A stretch of 56,637 nucleotides of DNA from UBA1723 sp045641625 (GCA_045641625.1 JAZUHH010000063.1:1-56637); one strand, 5' to 3'; positions 10,188-18,857 are shown, numbered from the stretch's first letter. Numbers and translations: made by a program. The notes: generated from the sequence alone by a model not told the origin.

Positions 10188-10699
10188 CGTCTGTTCCTGC
10201 GGTCGTTGTAAGACTCAATAATGAATATCAAAAGCATTGTGAAGATGACAGAGCAAAGAGTGTCCTTCAAAACTACAAATATCAGCTCAAGATTTGACGC
10301 GCAAACGAAGAAGTATGTCAAATGGTGAAGGATTGTCAATACTGCCGCATACCTTATGTAGGAAGCAAAGCCGAAGCTCTTTGCAGATGCGACAACTCCG
10401 TTCTTTCTTTCGTCTCTGTCGGCAAACATGGCATCTATATTTGGCTTGATGTAAGCTGCCAAAGTTGTTGCCGAGGCGTGTATTCCCGGCGTGCTGCTAA
10501 GTACGTCAACGCACATACCTAGAGCGAATCCGATAAGAAGTAGGTTGCCCCTTCCCACATTTGCGGGAGTCTTTATCAGAAACAAGATATATAGGTATGG
10601 GTTTATGCTGTCAAGAAAATTGATGTGGTTAAGCACCAATCCCTGCAAAAGGACGTAGAATATGAACCAAAGTGTTCTCTGTACTATTGTGCTGCTCAT
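10184..10699 (-). CDS. mreD: MreD, rod-shape-determining membrane protein
   Basis: This is a 171-residue hydrophobic protein with four to five predicted membrane helices, the usual size and character of MreD. The sequence is poorly conserved, as is normal for the family. The assignment rests on its place between mreC and mrdA. It shares one base with mreC upstream and four with mrdA downstream, so the three genes are translationally coupled. It is expected to link MreC to the cell-wall synthases in the inner membrane. Confidence 0.85.
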   Translation of the reverse strand: MSSTIVQRTLWFIFYVLLQGLVLNHINFLDSINPYLYILFLIKTPANVGRGNLLLIGFALGMCVDVLSSTPGIHASATTLAAYIKPNIDAMFADRDERKNGVVASAKSFGFASYIRYAAVLTILHHLTYFFVCASNLELIFVVLKDTLCSVIFTMLLIFIIESYNDRRNRR

Positions 10700-11538
10700 T
10701 ATTTGTTCTCCTCCTCAAGTTGCTTTTCCTCTAACGCACCCTTGTAGTCAATGATATCTACAAAGTTAAGTCCAAGGAAGTCAGTGCTTAGTTTAACATC
10801 TATATCGAAAAAGTCATCGTTTCTTTTCTTGTGGGATTCAACCACTCCGATCATGATTCCTTCCGGGAAGATGGTCGAGGAGCAGCCGCTTGTTGTTACA
10901 GTGTCTCCGTCCGCTATTACTGTATAGATAGGGACTTCTTCAAGCGACGCGTATCTTACGTCGTTGCCCTCCCATTTCATGCTTGCGCAGCAACTTGTAT
11001 TCTTTACCTTGGCACCGATCTCGCTGACAGTATTGATGATCGGAATTACGATAGAGAAGTTGTCGTTCACGTTGCTGACAAGTCCAACCACTCCCTTCTC
11101 GCAGATTACGCCCATGTCCTTTCTGATGCCGTCGTTGGAACCCTTGTCTATAGTTATAAGGTTCTTGAAAGCGTCTGTCGATACATTCACCACTCGTGCC
11201 GATATGAATGTATAGTTCTTTTCCGCTCCGTAAGTTTTTCTGCGGATATATGAAGTGTCTGCCTCAAGCTGAGCTATCCTTGTCCTTGCCTTGGTAAGTT
11301 CGCTCTGCAGATAGGCGTTCTGACTGCTCAAATTATCGTTGATGTCCGCTAGCGAGAAGTATCGCGTAACGTTGGCGCGCATAGAGTATATGTTGCCCAT
11401 TGCGTAGTTTGTTGATGTAAGTATCTTGAAACGCTGGAACTGGTTGTTTGACACCATCAAAACGACGCATATAAATTCCAAAAGCAAGAACAGAAAGAAG
11501 TTCTTGAATTTAATCAGAAATTGTAATAATGCTTGCAC
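10699..11538 (-). CDS. mreC: MreC, rod-shape-determining protein
   Basis: This 279-residue protein has an N-terminal membrane helix (about residues 12-30), a short coiled coil (about 68-97) and the paired beta-barrel periplasmic domain of MreC. Characteristic stretches include ITIDKGSNDGIRKDMGV and the Gly/Val-rich VGLVSNV. The start used here is GTG at 11536-11538; no upstream ATG is available in this frame. MreC scaffolds PBP2 and RodA in the periplasm. It is separated from mreB by 132 bases containing a strong palindrome, unlike the other genes of the run, which touch or overlap. Confidence 0.9.
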   Translation of the reverse strand: MQALLQFLIKFKNFFLFLLLEFICVVLMVSNNQFQRFKILTSTNYAMGNIYSMRANVTRYFSLADINDNLSSQNAYLQSELTKARTRIAQLEADTSYIRRKTYGAEKNYTFISARVVNVSTDAFKNLITIDKGSNDGIRKDMGVICEKGVVGLVSNVNDNFSIVIPIINTVSEIGAKVKNTSCCASMKWEGNDVRYASLEEVPIYTVIADGDTVTTSGCSSTIFPEGIMIGVVESHKKRNDDFFDIDVKLSTDFLGLNFVDIIDYKGALEEKQLEEENK

Positions 11539-11615
11539 GAGATTCGAATGTTGATAGTTGAATCAGTGATTGCCCAATGAAATTAGGACGTTTGGAAAAT
11601 AGTCATTTATATACT

Positions 11616-11654
11616 AAAAATTAAGAGTTAAGAATTCTTAACCCTTAATTTTTT
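11616..11654. terminator. Palindrome between mreB and mreC, possible attenuator
   Basis: A near-perfect inverted repeat is centred on TTAAGAATTCTTAA, with arms extending to an A-run on one side and a T-run on the other. Read on the minus strand it forms a hairpin followed by TTTTT. It sits inside the operon between mreB and mreC, so it may terminate part of the transcripts after mreB. This is inference from structure only. Confidence 0.5.
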
Positions 11655-11670
11655 ATCTTTAGTCTTGATA

Positions 11671-12693
11671 TTATCTCATCAAGAATCTGAACTTGCTTGT
11701 ATTCTTCAAAGCAACACCTGTACCGCGAGCTACAGCTCTTAGTGGATCGTCTGCGATGTGGAAAGGAATACCGATCTTGTTAGTAAGTCTCTTGTCAAGA
11801 CCGCGAAGCAAAGCTCCTCCACCTGCCAACCAGATACCGTTGTTTACGATATCGGCGTAAAGCTCTGGTGGTGTCTGCTCAAGGGCTGCTAGGACAGCTG
11901 CCTCGATCTTAGAGATAGACTTCTCTATACAGTGAGCGATTTCCTGGTACGAAACAGGAACCTTCACTGGAAGTCCCGACAAACGGTTTGGTCCGTTCAC
12001 GATATAGTCGTCCGGTGCGTCCTCCAGATTAGTAAGTGCTGAACCTACCTTGATCTTGATATCCTCTGCTGTACGCTCTCCGACCTTTACGTTGTGCTGG
12101 TTGCTCATGTACTCCATGATGTCTGAAGTAAGCTCGTCACCTGCCACACGGATAGACTTGTTCGAAACAATACCGCCAAGAGAGATTACGGCGATTTCTG
12201 TTGTACCACCACCTATATCTACGATCATGTTGCCTTCCGGTGCCTCTACGTCGATACCGATACCGATAGCGGCAGCCATAGGCTCGAAAATCATATATAC
12301 GTCACGACCGCCGGCATGCTCGCTTGAGTCACGCACCGCACGGATTTCCACGCCTGTACTACCTGATGGGATGCAGACCACCATCTTTAGCTGAGTAGGA
12401 AGGAAGCTCTTCTGGCTGTCAGTTGCCTTTTTGATAAGGCCTCTCATCATCTTCTCTGCAGCGTCGAAGTCAGCGATAACACCATCTCTCAATGGTCTTA
12501 CGATTCTGATTCCCTCGTGCTCCTTACCATGCATCTTCTGAGCCTCGATACCTAGAGCCTCAACTTCTTCAGTTCTTTTGTTAAGAGCCACAACCGAAGG
12601 CTCGTCAACTACTATCTTGTCATCGCAAATCACAATGGTGTTGGCTGTACCAAGGTCCATTGCAATTTCCTGAGTCATTGAAAACCAACCCAT
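11671..12693 (-). CDS. mreB: MreB, actin-like cell-shape protein
   Basis: This 340-residue protein is a full-length MreB. It shows the ATPase fold motifs of the actin superfamily: phosphate-1 loop MDLGTANTIV near the N-terminus, phosphate-2 loop DIGGGTTEIAVISLGGIV near the middle, and the adenosine motif WLAGGGALLRG late in the protein. MreB polymers under the inner membrane guide the RodA-PBP2 synthase. The gene starts 2 bases after the IMP cyclohydrolase stop, so it is read from the promoter upstream of that gene. The sequence is highly conserved and the call is certain. Confidence 0.97.
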   Translation of the reverse strand: MGWFSMTQEIAMDLGTANTIVICDDKIVVDEPSVVALNKRTEEVEALGIEAQKMHGKEHEGIRIVRPLRDGVIADFDAAEKMMRGLIKKATDSQKSFLPTQLKMVVCIPSGSTGVEIRAVRDSSEHAGGRDVYMIFEPMAAAIGIGIDVEAPEGNMIVDIGGGTTEIAVISLGGIVSNKSIRVAGDELTSDIMEYMSNQHNVKVGERTAEDIKIKVGSALTNLEDAPDDYIVNGPNRLSGLPVKVPVSYQEIAHCIEKSISKIEAAVLAALEQTPPELYADIVNNGIWLAGGGALLRGLDKRLTNKIGIPFHIADDPLRAVARGTGVALKNTSKFRFLMR

Positions 12694-12695
12694 AG

Positions 12696-13289
12696 TTACT
12701 TAGCGAAATAAGCGTGAATAGCAGTGTCGTAGTGAGAAGAAACAGCGAATGCCTCCTTTGCAAACCACTTGCGCTCGTCAAGAGTTGTGTTTGCACCGTT
12801 CTTCTTCAAGATGTCAAGAAGTGCGCCGTACTGAGCCTTGGAAGCGACGATAACTACGTCCTTGTGGTTCTTGGCTGCTGCACGGATAAGAGAGATTCCA
12901 CCTATGTCGATCTTCTCGATGATAGCCTGCTCGTCAGCACCGCTTGCTACAGTCTGCTCGAATGGGTAAAGGTCAACGATAACAAGGTCGATTTCAGGAA
13001 TCTCGTACTGCTTCATCTGCTCCTGGTCTCCCTCGTTCTCTCTTCTTCCAAGGATACCACCGAAAATCTTAGGGTGTAGAGTCTTAACGCGACCGCCAAG
13101 GATAGAAGGGTATGTAGTTAGGCTTTCTACTGGAGTACAAGGCAATCCAAGGCTCTCAATGAATGATTGAGTTCCGCCTGTAGAGATGAACTGTACGCCG
13201 TCAGCATGCAAAGCCTTGATAATCTCATCAAGTCCGTCCTTATGGAAAACGGAAACAAGAGCTGTCTTTATTTTCTTTGTTTCAGCCAT
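12696..13289 (-). CDS. Stand-alone IMP cyclohydrolase (PurH N-terminal domain only)
   Basis: This 197-residue protein matches only the N-terminal, MGS-like IMP cyclohydrolase half of PurH, which closes FAICAR to IMP in the last step of purine synthesis. Visible family stretches are STGGTQ, GGRVKTLHPKIFGGIL, VDLYPFEQT and EKIDIGGISLIRAAAKN. Normal PurH has about 510 residues and a second domain with AICAR formyltransferase activity. Here the frame ends cleanly after HYDTAIHAYFAK, the usual domain boundary, and mreB begins 2 bases later, so no formyltransferase sequence is present nearby. A separate formyltransferase must be encoded elsewhere for the pathway to work. It heads the mre operon and has a good promoter element at 13350-13357. 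Confidence 0.85.
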   Translation of the reverse strand: MAETKKIKTALVSVFHKDGLDEIIKALHADGVQFISTGGTQSFIESLGLPCTPVESLTTYPSILGGRVKTLHPKIFGGILGRRENEGDQEQMKQYEIPEIDLVIVDLYPFEQTVASGADEQAIIEKIDIGGISLIRAAAKNHKDVVIVASKAQYGALLDILKKNGANTTLDERKWFAKEAFAVSSHYDTAIHAYFAK

Positions 13290-13349
13290 ATTTTTGCTTG
13301 TTTTTCTTTGTTAAAATGCTTATATTTATGGATTATTTATCCTTTCGTG

Positions 13350-13357
13350 CAAAAATA
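13350..13357 (-). promoter_or_regulatory. Promoter -7 element for the purH/mre/rod/tam operon
   Basis: The minus strand reads TATTTTTG, matching the Bacteroidota -7 consensus TAnnTTTG, about 60 bases before the first start codon of the operon. I see no convincing -33 TTTG. Confidence 0.6.
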
Positions 13358-13433
13358 AAACTTTTTTCGCAATTATTAGGCACATGCCATTTATTTTTTT
13401 GAAAGATTTTTACTTCTGCGAAAATCCGATCAA

Positions 13434-13469
13434 ACATCGGCTTGCTTCGCATCGCCGATATAATGTTCT
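13434..13469 (-). repeat. ATCGGCGA-type short interspersed repeat (divergent copy)
   Basis: The minus strand reads AACATTATATCGGCGATG followed by a GCGAAGCAAG segment. This resembles the AATGTTTATATCGMCGAWG family described at 21261, 39890 and 43719. It also contains a small inverted repeat (CATCGGC with GCCGATA). This copy is the least certain member. Confidence 0.4.
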
Positions 13470-13675
13470 TGTCAATCGAAAATCACAGTTGCCATTCTTG
13501 CAGTATGGATTTTTATGCTCAATTTTTATTTTGAGATTGCTGTCCCGCCTATACCTTGGTGAAGCCTTATTTTTGAAAAGTCGTTAAGTTCTCGCCTATA
13601 TCTTTTCAGGAAATTTGGTGTAGGCAGTTGATTTGTAATTACGGGCAAATGAAAGTTGTGGAATGTCAAGGAAGG

Positions 13676-13713
13676 ACAATAGGGGCAGCATTACGGAATG
13701 CTGCCCCTATTGT
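13676..13713. terminator. Long perfect hairpin downstream of the ADP-ribosylglycohydrolase gene
   Basis: A 17-bp perfect stem (ACAATAGGGGCAGCATT paired with its complement) closes a 4-base ACGG loop. It lies 57 bases beyond the stop codon of the minus-strand gene at 13770. There is no long U-run after it, so termination is likely but not textbook. The rest of the 480-base gap 13290-13769 holds only the promoter at 13350 and the divergent repeat at 13434. Confidence 0.6.
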
Positions 13714-13769
13714 GGTTTGGTCTGCATTGGAAATGCAGGGAATGGTCAAGGTTAGATTAACGGAGGGGT

Positions 13770-14567
13770 TTATTTCATGTACTTGCTGTCGAATTCGGTC
13801 ACAGTAGCTTTTAGGTCGTCAGACAGACGGCTCCATGCAAAGTCGTACATCTCGTCCGGCATCTCCTTGTAGAAGGCAAGGGCAATGGCTCCGGTGATCG
13901 CTCCCATAGTGTCAGCGTCTCCGCCAAGCGACACGGCAAGTCTGATTGCGCTCTCGTAGTCTGTGCTGTCAAGGAATGCCACTATAGATTGAGGTACAGA
14001 CTTTTGACAGCTGACTTCAAAGCTATAAGTTTCACGAATGTCGTCGCAATGGTAGTCAAGATTGTAACCGAAAGTGTCTGTTATGTATTTCTTTATCTCT
14101 TCCTTGCCTGCGCCGTTTCTTGCCATGAAGATTGCCGCAGCTGTGGCTTGGGCTCCCTTGATTCCTTCCGGATGGTTATGGGTTACCTCTGCGCTTCTTT
14201 TTGCGGCGTCAAGAGTTTCCTGTAATGTGTCGTATGCAAAGCCACAGGCAGACACTCTCATTGCTGAACCATTTCCCCATGAGTTATATGGTTCGTTGCC
14301 TGCTCTTAACCATCTTACAAAAGTCCCTCCATAGCCAACAGTAGGGTGTTCCTGTCCGTAAGACTTCATTGATGAAATTACTACGCGAGGAGAAAGATTT
14401 TTGTCTGTCAGAACAGCGTTTGCTATAGCAGCTGTCATAACGCTGTCGTCTGTGTACTCGCTAAATTTGTGGTACATGTCAAAGTCATAGTCCTTTGTCG
14501 GAGAGAACTCGTAAGCGGAACCGATAGTATCTCCAACAATAGCTCCCATTAGTGTTCCTTTTTTCAT
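13770..14567 (-). CDS. ADP-ribosylglycohydrolase family protein
   Basis: This 265-residue protein belongs to the DraG/ARH family, which removes ADP-ribose from proteins or nucleic acids using two Mg ions. Metal-binding motifs are visible: GDTIGSAYEF near the N-terminus, YTDDSVMT near residue 40 and GGDADTMGAITGAIA near the C-terminus. An open frame extends 30 bases further upstream to 14597, but that ATG lies inside the promoter -7 element (14595-14602). The start at 14567, giving MKKGTLMGAIVGD, is therefore the real one. It is a single-gene unit with its own promoter and a hairpin downstream. The physiological substrate cannot be told from sequence, and no ADP-ribosyltransferase gene is adjacent. 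Confidence 0.85.
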   Translation of the reverse strand: MKKGTLMGAIVGDTIGSAYEFSPTKDYDFDMYHKFSEYTDDSVMTAAIANAVLTDKNLSPRVVISSMKSYGQEHPTVGYGGTFVRWLRAGNEPYNSWGNGSAMRVSACGFAYDTLQETLDAAKRSAEVTHNHPEGIKGAQATAAAIFMARNGAGKEEIKKYITDTFGYNLDYHCDDIRETYSFEVSCQKSVPQSIVAFLDSTDYESAIRLAVSLGGDADTMGAITGAIALAFYKEMPDEMYDFAWSRLSDDLKATVTEFDSKYMK

Positions 14568-14594
14568 TTTAATTAAGTTTGGAATTTTATGGTG

Positions 14595-14602
14595 CAAAAA
14601 TA
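14595..14602 (-). promoter_or_regulatory. Promoter -7 element of the ADP-ribosylglycohydrolase gene
   Basis: The minus strand reads TATTTTTG (TAnnTTTG). Transcription should begin about 6-8 bases downstream, which excludes the upstream ATG at 14597 and supports the start at 14567. Confidence 0.6.
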
Positions 14603-14651
14603 CGCAATAATTTTAGATATGCAAAGATTATTGCGTAAAAATTATTAAACA

Positions 14652-15338
14652 TTATGAATTTTTTTCAAGTTTGTTTGTATAGGACACCATCATTGGATAG
14701 AACAGCAACCAGGCAACAAGTCCTGACACAAGAGCCGTAATGATTCCAACAAGGGTTTCGATGTACCCGTCAAGCTCTGTAACAGACACAACATTATACT
14801 CGACCAGCTTCATCAGCTGCTTGAGCACATTGAGGATGCATACGCGAACAATCACTTTTCTCGCTGCGTACTTGAGTCCTTGTCTGACCAGGTATCCGGC
14901 TACGATAATAATAATTTTTCTGACGATAGAGACTTCCTTGCTCGGATCAAACAAAGAAGTGCTTTCTGTAGTTTCTTCGGGTTTAAGGTACAGGTATTGC
15001 AGTTTCTCGGTCAGCACAAAAGTCACCACTTGCGTTTGGATAAAGTCCAGAACTGCCAGCACGACGACGATCCATCCGGTCTGGGGAATTGTGGAAAGGA
15101 ATGTGAGGAATACCGTGAACATCGTATGGTGTTTCACGTGTTTGTTGGCGTTTGCCCTGACTTTCGTTTTCCCGAACTTTTCAGTAGGGGAAAAGTCTTT
15201 GCATTCGTCATTGAACTGCTTATGTAGGAATTTGCCTCTATCTACACTATATAGCGGGGACAGGACATGTAGCAATGTGCCCTGCCATGTTTCCATTGCC
15301 TTGTCTATTATCCCTGATATTTTGCTTTTAACTGTTCC
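14652..15338 (-). CDS. Unknown membrane protein
   Basis: I do not recognise this protein of about 228 residues. It has a hydrophilic, basic N-terminal third, then hydrophobic segments around FTVFLTFLSTIPQTGWIVVV, a short stretch near KIIIIVAGYLV, and a C-terminal pair near TLVGIITALVSGLVAWLLF, giving three to four likely membrane helices. The frame is open to a TTG at 15359, but that codon overlaps the -7 element (15357-15364). GTG at 15336-15338 is the first sensible start, and an internal ATG (Met22 of the longer frame, at 15296) is an alternative. It lies alone between an ADP-ribosylglycohydrolase and a helicase gene, and the context gives no functional clue. Confidence 0.6.
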   Translation of the reverse strand, partial: GTVKSKISGIIDKAMETWQGTLLHVLSPLYSVDRGKFLHKQFNDECKDFSPTEKFGKTKVRANANKHVKHHTMFTVFLTFLSTIPQTGWIVVVLAVLDFIQTQVVTFVLTEKLQYLYLKPEETTESTSLFDPSKEVSIVRKIIIIVAGYLVRQGLKYAARKVIVRVCILNVLKQLMKLVEYNVVSVTELDGYIETLVGIITALVSGLVAWLLFYPMMVSYTNKLEKNS

Positions 15339-15356
15339 CACAACATATAGTTTGCG

Positions 15357-15364
15357 CAAAGATA
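15357..15364 (-). promoter_or_regulatory. Promoter -7 element of the unknown membrane protein gene
   Basis: The minus strand reads TATCTTTG. It directly abuts the terminator of the upstream helicase gene, so the membrane protein gene appears to be transcribed independently. Confidence 0.6.
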
Positions 15365-15368
15365 ATAA

Positions 15369-15396
15369 AAACCTCAGAAAATGAATCCTGAGGTTT
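15369..15396 (-). terminator. Terminator of the AddA-like gene
   Basis: The hairpin AAACCTCAG / CTGAGGTTT has a 10-base loop and is followed on the minus strand by TTTTATTAT. It begins 7 bases after the helicase stop codon. Confidence 0.8.
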
Positions 15397-15402
15397 CTAT
15401 TA

Positions 15403-18400
15403 TTAAATGACCTGTACCTTTTTGTCAGTATTCAGATACCAGATAAAGGCAGAAACTTTTTCAAAACCGATTTCCTTGAGCAGGTTGGCATACTGAGTCA
15501 GCTGGTCGATGTATTTGCTGTTCTCCTTACCGCTCTTGTAGTCTATTACGATGGCGGTATTGCCGTCAACGATTACTCGGTCCGGCTTTTTTGTCATGAA
15601 TGCCTTGTTCTCGTAGAATGCGATTGTGCGCTCGTTCATCAGCTTCAGGCCGGGAGCGAACCACTCCTTGAATTCGTCCTTGTTGAGTTTGGTCTTGATG
15701 TCGGATATCAGCTTTGCCTTGTCCTTTCCGATCTCTATTCCTTCCATTATGGTCTCCTCTACGGCATTCTCGACATCCTCTATAGTTTTGATCTTCGAGA
15801 ATATGTAGTGAATCAATGTTCCGTAAGCGGTTGCCGAGAGTTTGACTCGCTCCGCTTCGTCGATTTTGCAATTGTCTCCCATGTCTGCCATGTTCTCTTT
15901 GATGAACTCGTTAGACTTTACAGACTGCTGGAACTGGTTGGTTCTCTGTGGGAAGCTGTTGTATTGACAAGAGATGCTGTTGCTTTTTCCTTCGTTGTCG
16001 TTTTCCTCCTTGTCAACGTAGATGCTTCCGCTTTTGTATATTTTGTCATCGAACTCCAGAGAGTCTATGATGAAGTGAGAAATCTTGTTGCTTTTGGTAT
16101 TTGATGAGCTGGATGCCTCGCAGTAAATGAACAGATTGTTCTTTGCTCGAGTAGTCGCCACATAGAGAATGTTGACGTTGTCAATCCACATCATCAGCTT
16201 TTCCAACTGGTATTTTTTTGCGAACAAGCTGTTCTCCATTTCTGACGTGTATTTGATTGGCAAGGTGCTGAACTTCTCGTCAAGCAGTTCGGTCGTATCC
16301 TCGATCTCGTCGTTTCTGCACCATAGTGTAGGGGCTTTGGTTCCATAGTCCTCCATCACCCAGTTGCAGAAAGGTATGAACACCGTGTCATATTCCAGAC
16401 CTTTTGACCTGTGAATTGTGAGCATCTGTATTCCGTCGCCGTGAGTGATGACCTTTTCACTGCACATCTTCTCGTCCCAGCGCTTCAGGAACTGGTTGAG
16501 GTCCGAATTGAAGTTCTGGGAATACTCCTGAATCTTGTCCAGGAATGTGTATAGATAGGACTCCTGACCTGCTATTTCCTTCAGGTTAAGCTCATAGTAT
16601 ATTGTCTCTACGAGTTCATACAGAGGCTTCATTTTGAGGTTTGTCAGCTTCCTGCATATCTCGTTGAACTCCTCGTCCTTTAGGGAGTTTTTGCTGAGCA
16701 GGTCGTTGATGTCCCTTTTCTTGACGATTGACTGATAGTCTATTGCGAGAGTGCTCTTTGTCGCTTCGTCGTCAGGAGACACTATATACTTAATGGCGTC
16801 AATGATGGTATGCACAGCCAGAGAAGCGTCAAGCTTGAAAGCCTCGTTTGAGATCACGTCAAGGCTGACGTTCGGATGCTCCTTCTGAATCTCCTTGAAC
16901 TCCTCGGTGTTCGCATAGTTGGCGAAGTATGAGGCAATCAAAGGCATGTCGGAGTTGTTGCGCGTAAGGATGGCGATATTGTTTATGTTCACGCCTGCTA
17001 CCTGGCATCTGATGATATCCTGAGTCAGTTTCTCCAGAGCGAAGTCTTGAAATTTTCTTTCGTCCGATTTGTCCTTCGGTGTTGTTGGAAGTTGTGCAAC
17101 CTCGACGTAACCGAACTGCGTCTTCTTCATGCATTTCTGGCTGGAGTCAAGATACACTTCCTTTATCTGGTTCTTGTATAAGATGAACTCTTCGGATTTG
17201 CCTTCGTCTTTGAAGTTCTCAACATAGTCAATGGCGTTTGCTATGGATTTGTAGAGGTGGTTGTTGAATTCCACGACTTCGTAGCTGCTTCTGAAGTTCA
17301 TGCCCATAGGTGCAGACTCCTTGATGTGCCTGCCAAGGCCATCTTTGCGTCCGATATTCTCGATGATAGTCCAGTCCCCGTTTCTCCATCGGTAGATAGA
17401 TTGTTTTGGGTCGCCCACTATCAGAACCTGTCCGGATTTGGTGTCGTTCTCTGCCATCTTGCTAAGGCTTTCAAGCAACAGGGGAACAAAGTTCTTCCAT
17501 TGTGTTGAAGAAGTGTCCTGGAACTCGTCGATCATGATATGGCTGTACCTGGCTCCGATCTTTTCATAGATGAAAGGAGCCGTGTTCGGATAGATGAGCT
17601 TGTTCAGAAGCACCGGAGTGTCGGAAAGCAGGAACTTGCCCTCCATCTTGTTGTTCTCCATGATGCAGGAATAGATGTCATAGATGAAGGCAATCTCGTG
17701 AATCTGCTTCAGTATAAGCTTTGATGTATAGTAATCTGTCTTGTACTTGCAAGCTGTGTCAAAGCAGTCTCTCAACAGAGGCTGAATGTCGGTTCTTTCT
17801 ACTCCTTTTTTTACCTTAGACGTTATTTTCTTGTTCCCGTCTATTATATCAATAGTTGTTTTTGAGGGAACGAAACACTTTTCGTTAACGGATACACAAT
17901 AACAAAGATAATCCCATGCATATCCTCCATTACTCCATGCTTTCATGGACTCCTCATCTTCACCGAGGCTTGCGATAACATTCTTGGCTTTTGTGGAGAT
18001 TATGTCTTCTATATTGCTTTTCGTAGCCTCAAGCTTTTTCTTGTACTTGTCAATCTCCTCAAAGATATCGGCGAAGTCATTGATGTTGGTGGAAGACAAG
18101 AAATTCTCTTTCAAGATTTTCTCGCCCATGCTTTTCAACTCGTTGTCGATGAATCCGCTCTTGCCGTTCTCGTTCTTGCTCATAGAGAAGCGGATGATTG
18201 CGTTTTTCAAAGCCTTTTCGACCTTGCTCTTGTCGTACAGGATCTGTATGGCAGTCTCCACCTGTGCGTTGTTGTCAAGTTCGACACTTAATGCCGCACT
18301 AAGTCCAAGTTCGTGGATCATGTTTCTAAGTACGGTCTGGAAGAAGCTGTCGATAGTTTCTATGTGGAAGAATGTGTAGTTGTGCAGAATGTTCTGCAAA

Positions 18401-18720
18401 GCTATTCCCGCTCTTTTGCTTGCTATCGCCTCGGTCCATTTTTCTCCGTTTTGAAGCTGGAACTGATTCTTGGGATCGTTAAGCTCCGGAATAATCACGT
18501 TGAGCAGATCCTTGCTTTTCTTGCAGCTTGGATCTCTGTAGAGATTGAACAGGTCGTTGACAATACGCTTCTTCATCTCGGCAGTGGCGGCATTTGTGAA
18601 TGTCACGGCCAGGATGTTCCTGTAGCTGTCTGGATTATGTAAAACAAGTTTGATGTAGTCAGCTGATAGCCTGAAAGTCTTACCGCTACCGGCTGAAGCT
18701 CTATAGATTTGTAGGCTCAT
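15403..18720 (-). CDS. addA: AddA/RecB-type UvrD-family helicase with PD-(D/E)XK nuclease
   Basis: This 1105-residue protein has superfamily 1A helicase motifs in order: Walker A ASAGSGKTF at residues 9-17, Walker B DEFQDTSS, GDPKQSIYRWR (motif III) and TIHRSKGLEYD (motif V). The C-terminal 250 residues contain a RecB-like nuclease with the signature VIDYKSGK. This architecture is that of AddA, which resects double-strand breaks with AddB to load RecA. No addB-like gene is next to it in this window: a terminator and a GH5 gene lie upstream and an unrelated gene downstream. It could also work alone. The family call is strong; the subunit name is the usual one for this architecture. Confidence 0.85.
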   Translation of the reverse strand: MSLQIYRASAGSGKTFRLSADYIKLVLHNPDSYRNILAVTFTNAATAEMKKRIVNDLFNLYRDPSCKKSKDLLNVIIPELNDPKNQFQLQNGEKWTEAIASKRAGIALQNILHNYTFFHIETIDSFFQTVLRNMIHELGLSAALSVELDNNAQVETAIQILYDKSKVEKALKNAIIRFSMSKNENGKSGFIDNELKSMGEKILKENFLSSTNINDFADIFEEIDKYKKKLEATKSNIEDIISTKAKNVIASLGEDEESMKAWSNGGYAWDYLCYCVSVNEKCFVPSKTTIDIIDGNKKITSKVKKGVERTDIQPLLRDCFDTACKYKTDYYTSKLILKQIHEIAFIYDIYSCIMENNKMEGKFLLSDTPVLLNKLIYPNTAPFIYEKIGARYSHIMIDEFQDTSSTQWKNFVPLLLESLSKMAENDTKSGQVLIVGDPKQSIYRWRNGDWTIIENIGRKDGLGRHIKESAPMGMNFRSSYEVVEFNNHLYKSIANAIDYVENFKDEGKSEEFILYKNQIKEVYLDSSQKCMKKTQFGYVEVAQLPTTPKDKSDERKFQDFALEKLTQDIIRCQVAGVNINNIAILTRNNSDMPLIASYFANYANTEEFKEIQKEHPNVSLDVISNEAFKLDASLAVHTIIDAIKYIVSPDDEATKSTLAIDYQSIVKKRDINDLLSKNSLKDEEFNEICRKLTNLKMKPLYELVETIYYELNLKEIAGQESYLYTFLDKIQEYSQNFNSDLNQFLKRWDEKMCSEKVITHGDGIQMLTIHRSKGLEYDTVFIPFCNWVMEDYGTKAPTLWCRNDEIEDTTELLDEKFSTLPIKYTSEMENSLFAKKYQLEKLMMWIDNVNILYVATTRAKNNLFIYCEASSSSNTKSNKISHFIIDSLEFDDKIYKSGSIYVDKEENDNEGKSNSISCQYNSFPQRTNQFQQSVKSNEFIKENMADMGDNCKIDEAERVKLSATAYGTLIHYIFSKIKTIEDVENAVEETIMEGIEIGKDKAKLISDIKTKLNKDEFKEWFAPGLKLMNERTIAFYENKAFMTKKPDRVIVDGNTAIVIDYKSGKENSKYIDQLTQYANLLKEIGFEKVSAFIWYLNTDKKVQVI

Positions 18721-18804
18721 AGATTAAAGTTTTTGTTAACTGGGTGCTAAATTAGAAAAAAAATTTCGCACCACCAAATCTTTGCAGTACAAATTGAATA
18801 AAAA

Positions 18805-18833
18805 AATCCCACGAAGTTTTATTTCGTGGGATT
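18805..18833 (-). terminator. Terminator of the GH5 gene
   Basis: An 11-bp stem AATCCCACGAA / TTCGTGGGATT with a 7-base loop is followed on the minus strand by a T-run (TTTTTTTATT). This is a textbook intrinsic terminator 25 bases after the GH5 stop codon. Confidence 0.9.
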
Positions 18834-18857
18834 CTAAGATTATATGCTTAACTAATG

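Noticed and set aside
12696..13289. Frameshift truncation of a full-length purH
   Set aside because: There is no room for the second domain before mreB and no trace of it in other frames, so this is a clean single-domain gene, not a recent break.
14568..14597. Upstream start of the ADP-ribosylglycohydrolase
   Set aside because: The codon lies inside the promoter -7 element, and the added residues do not match the family.
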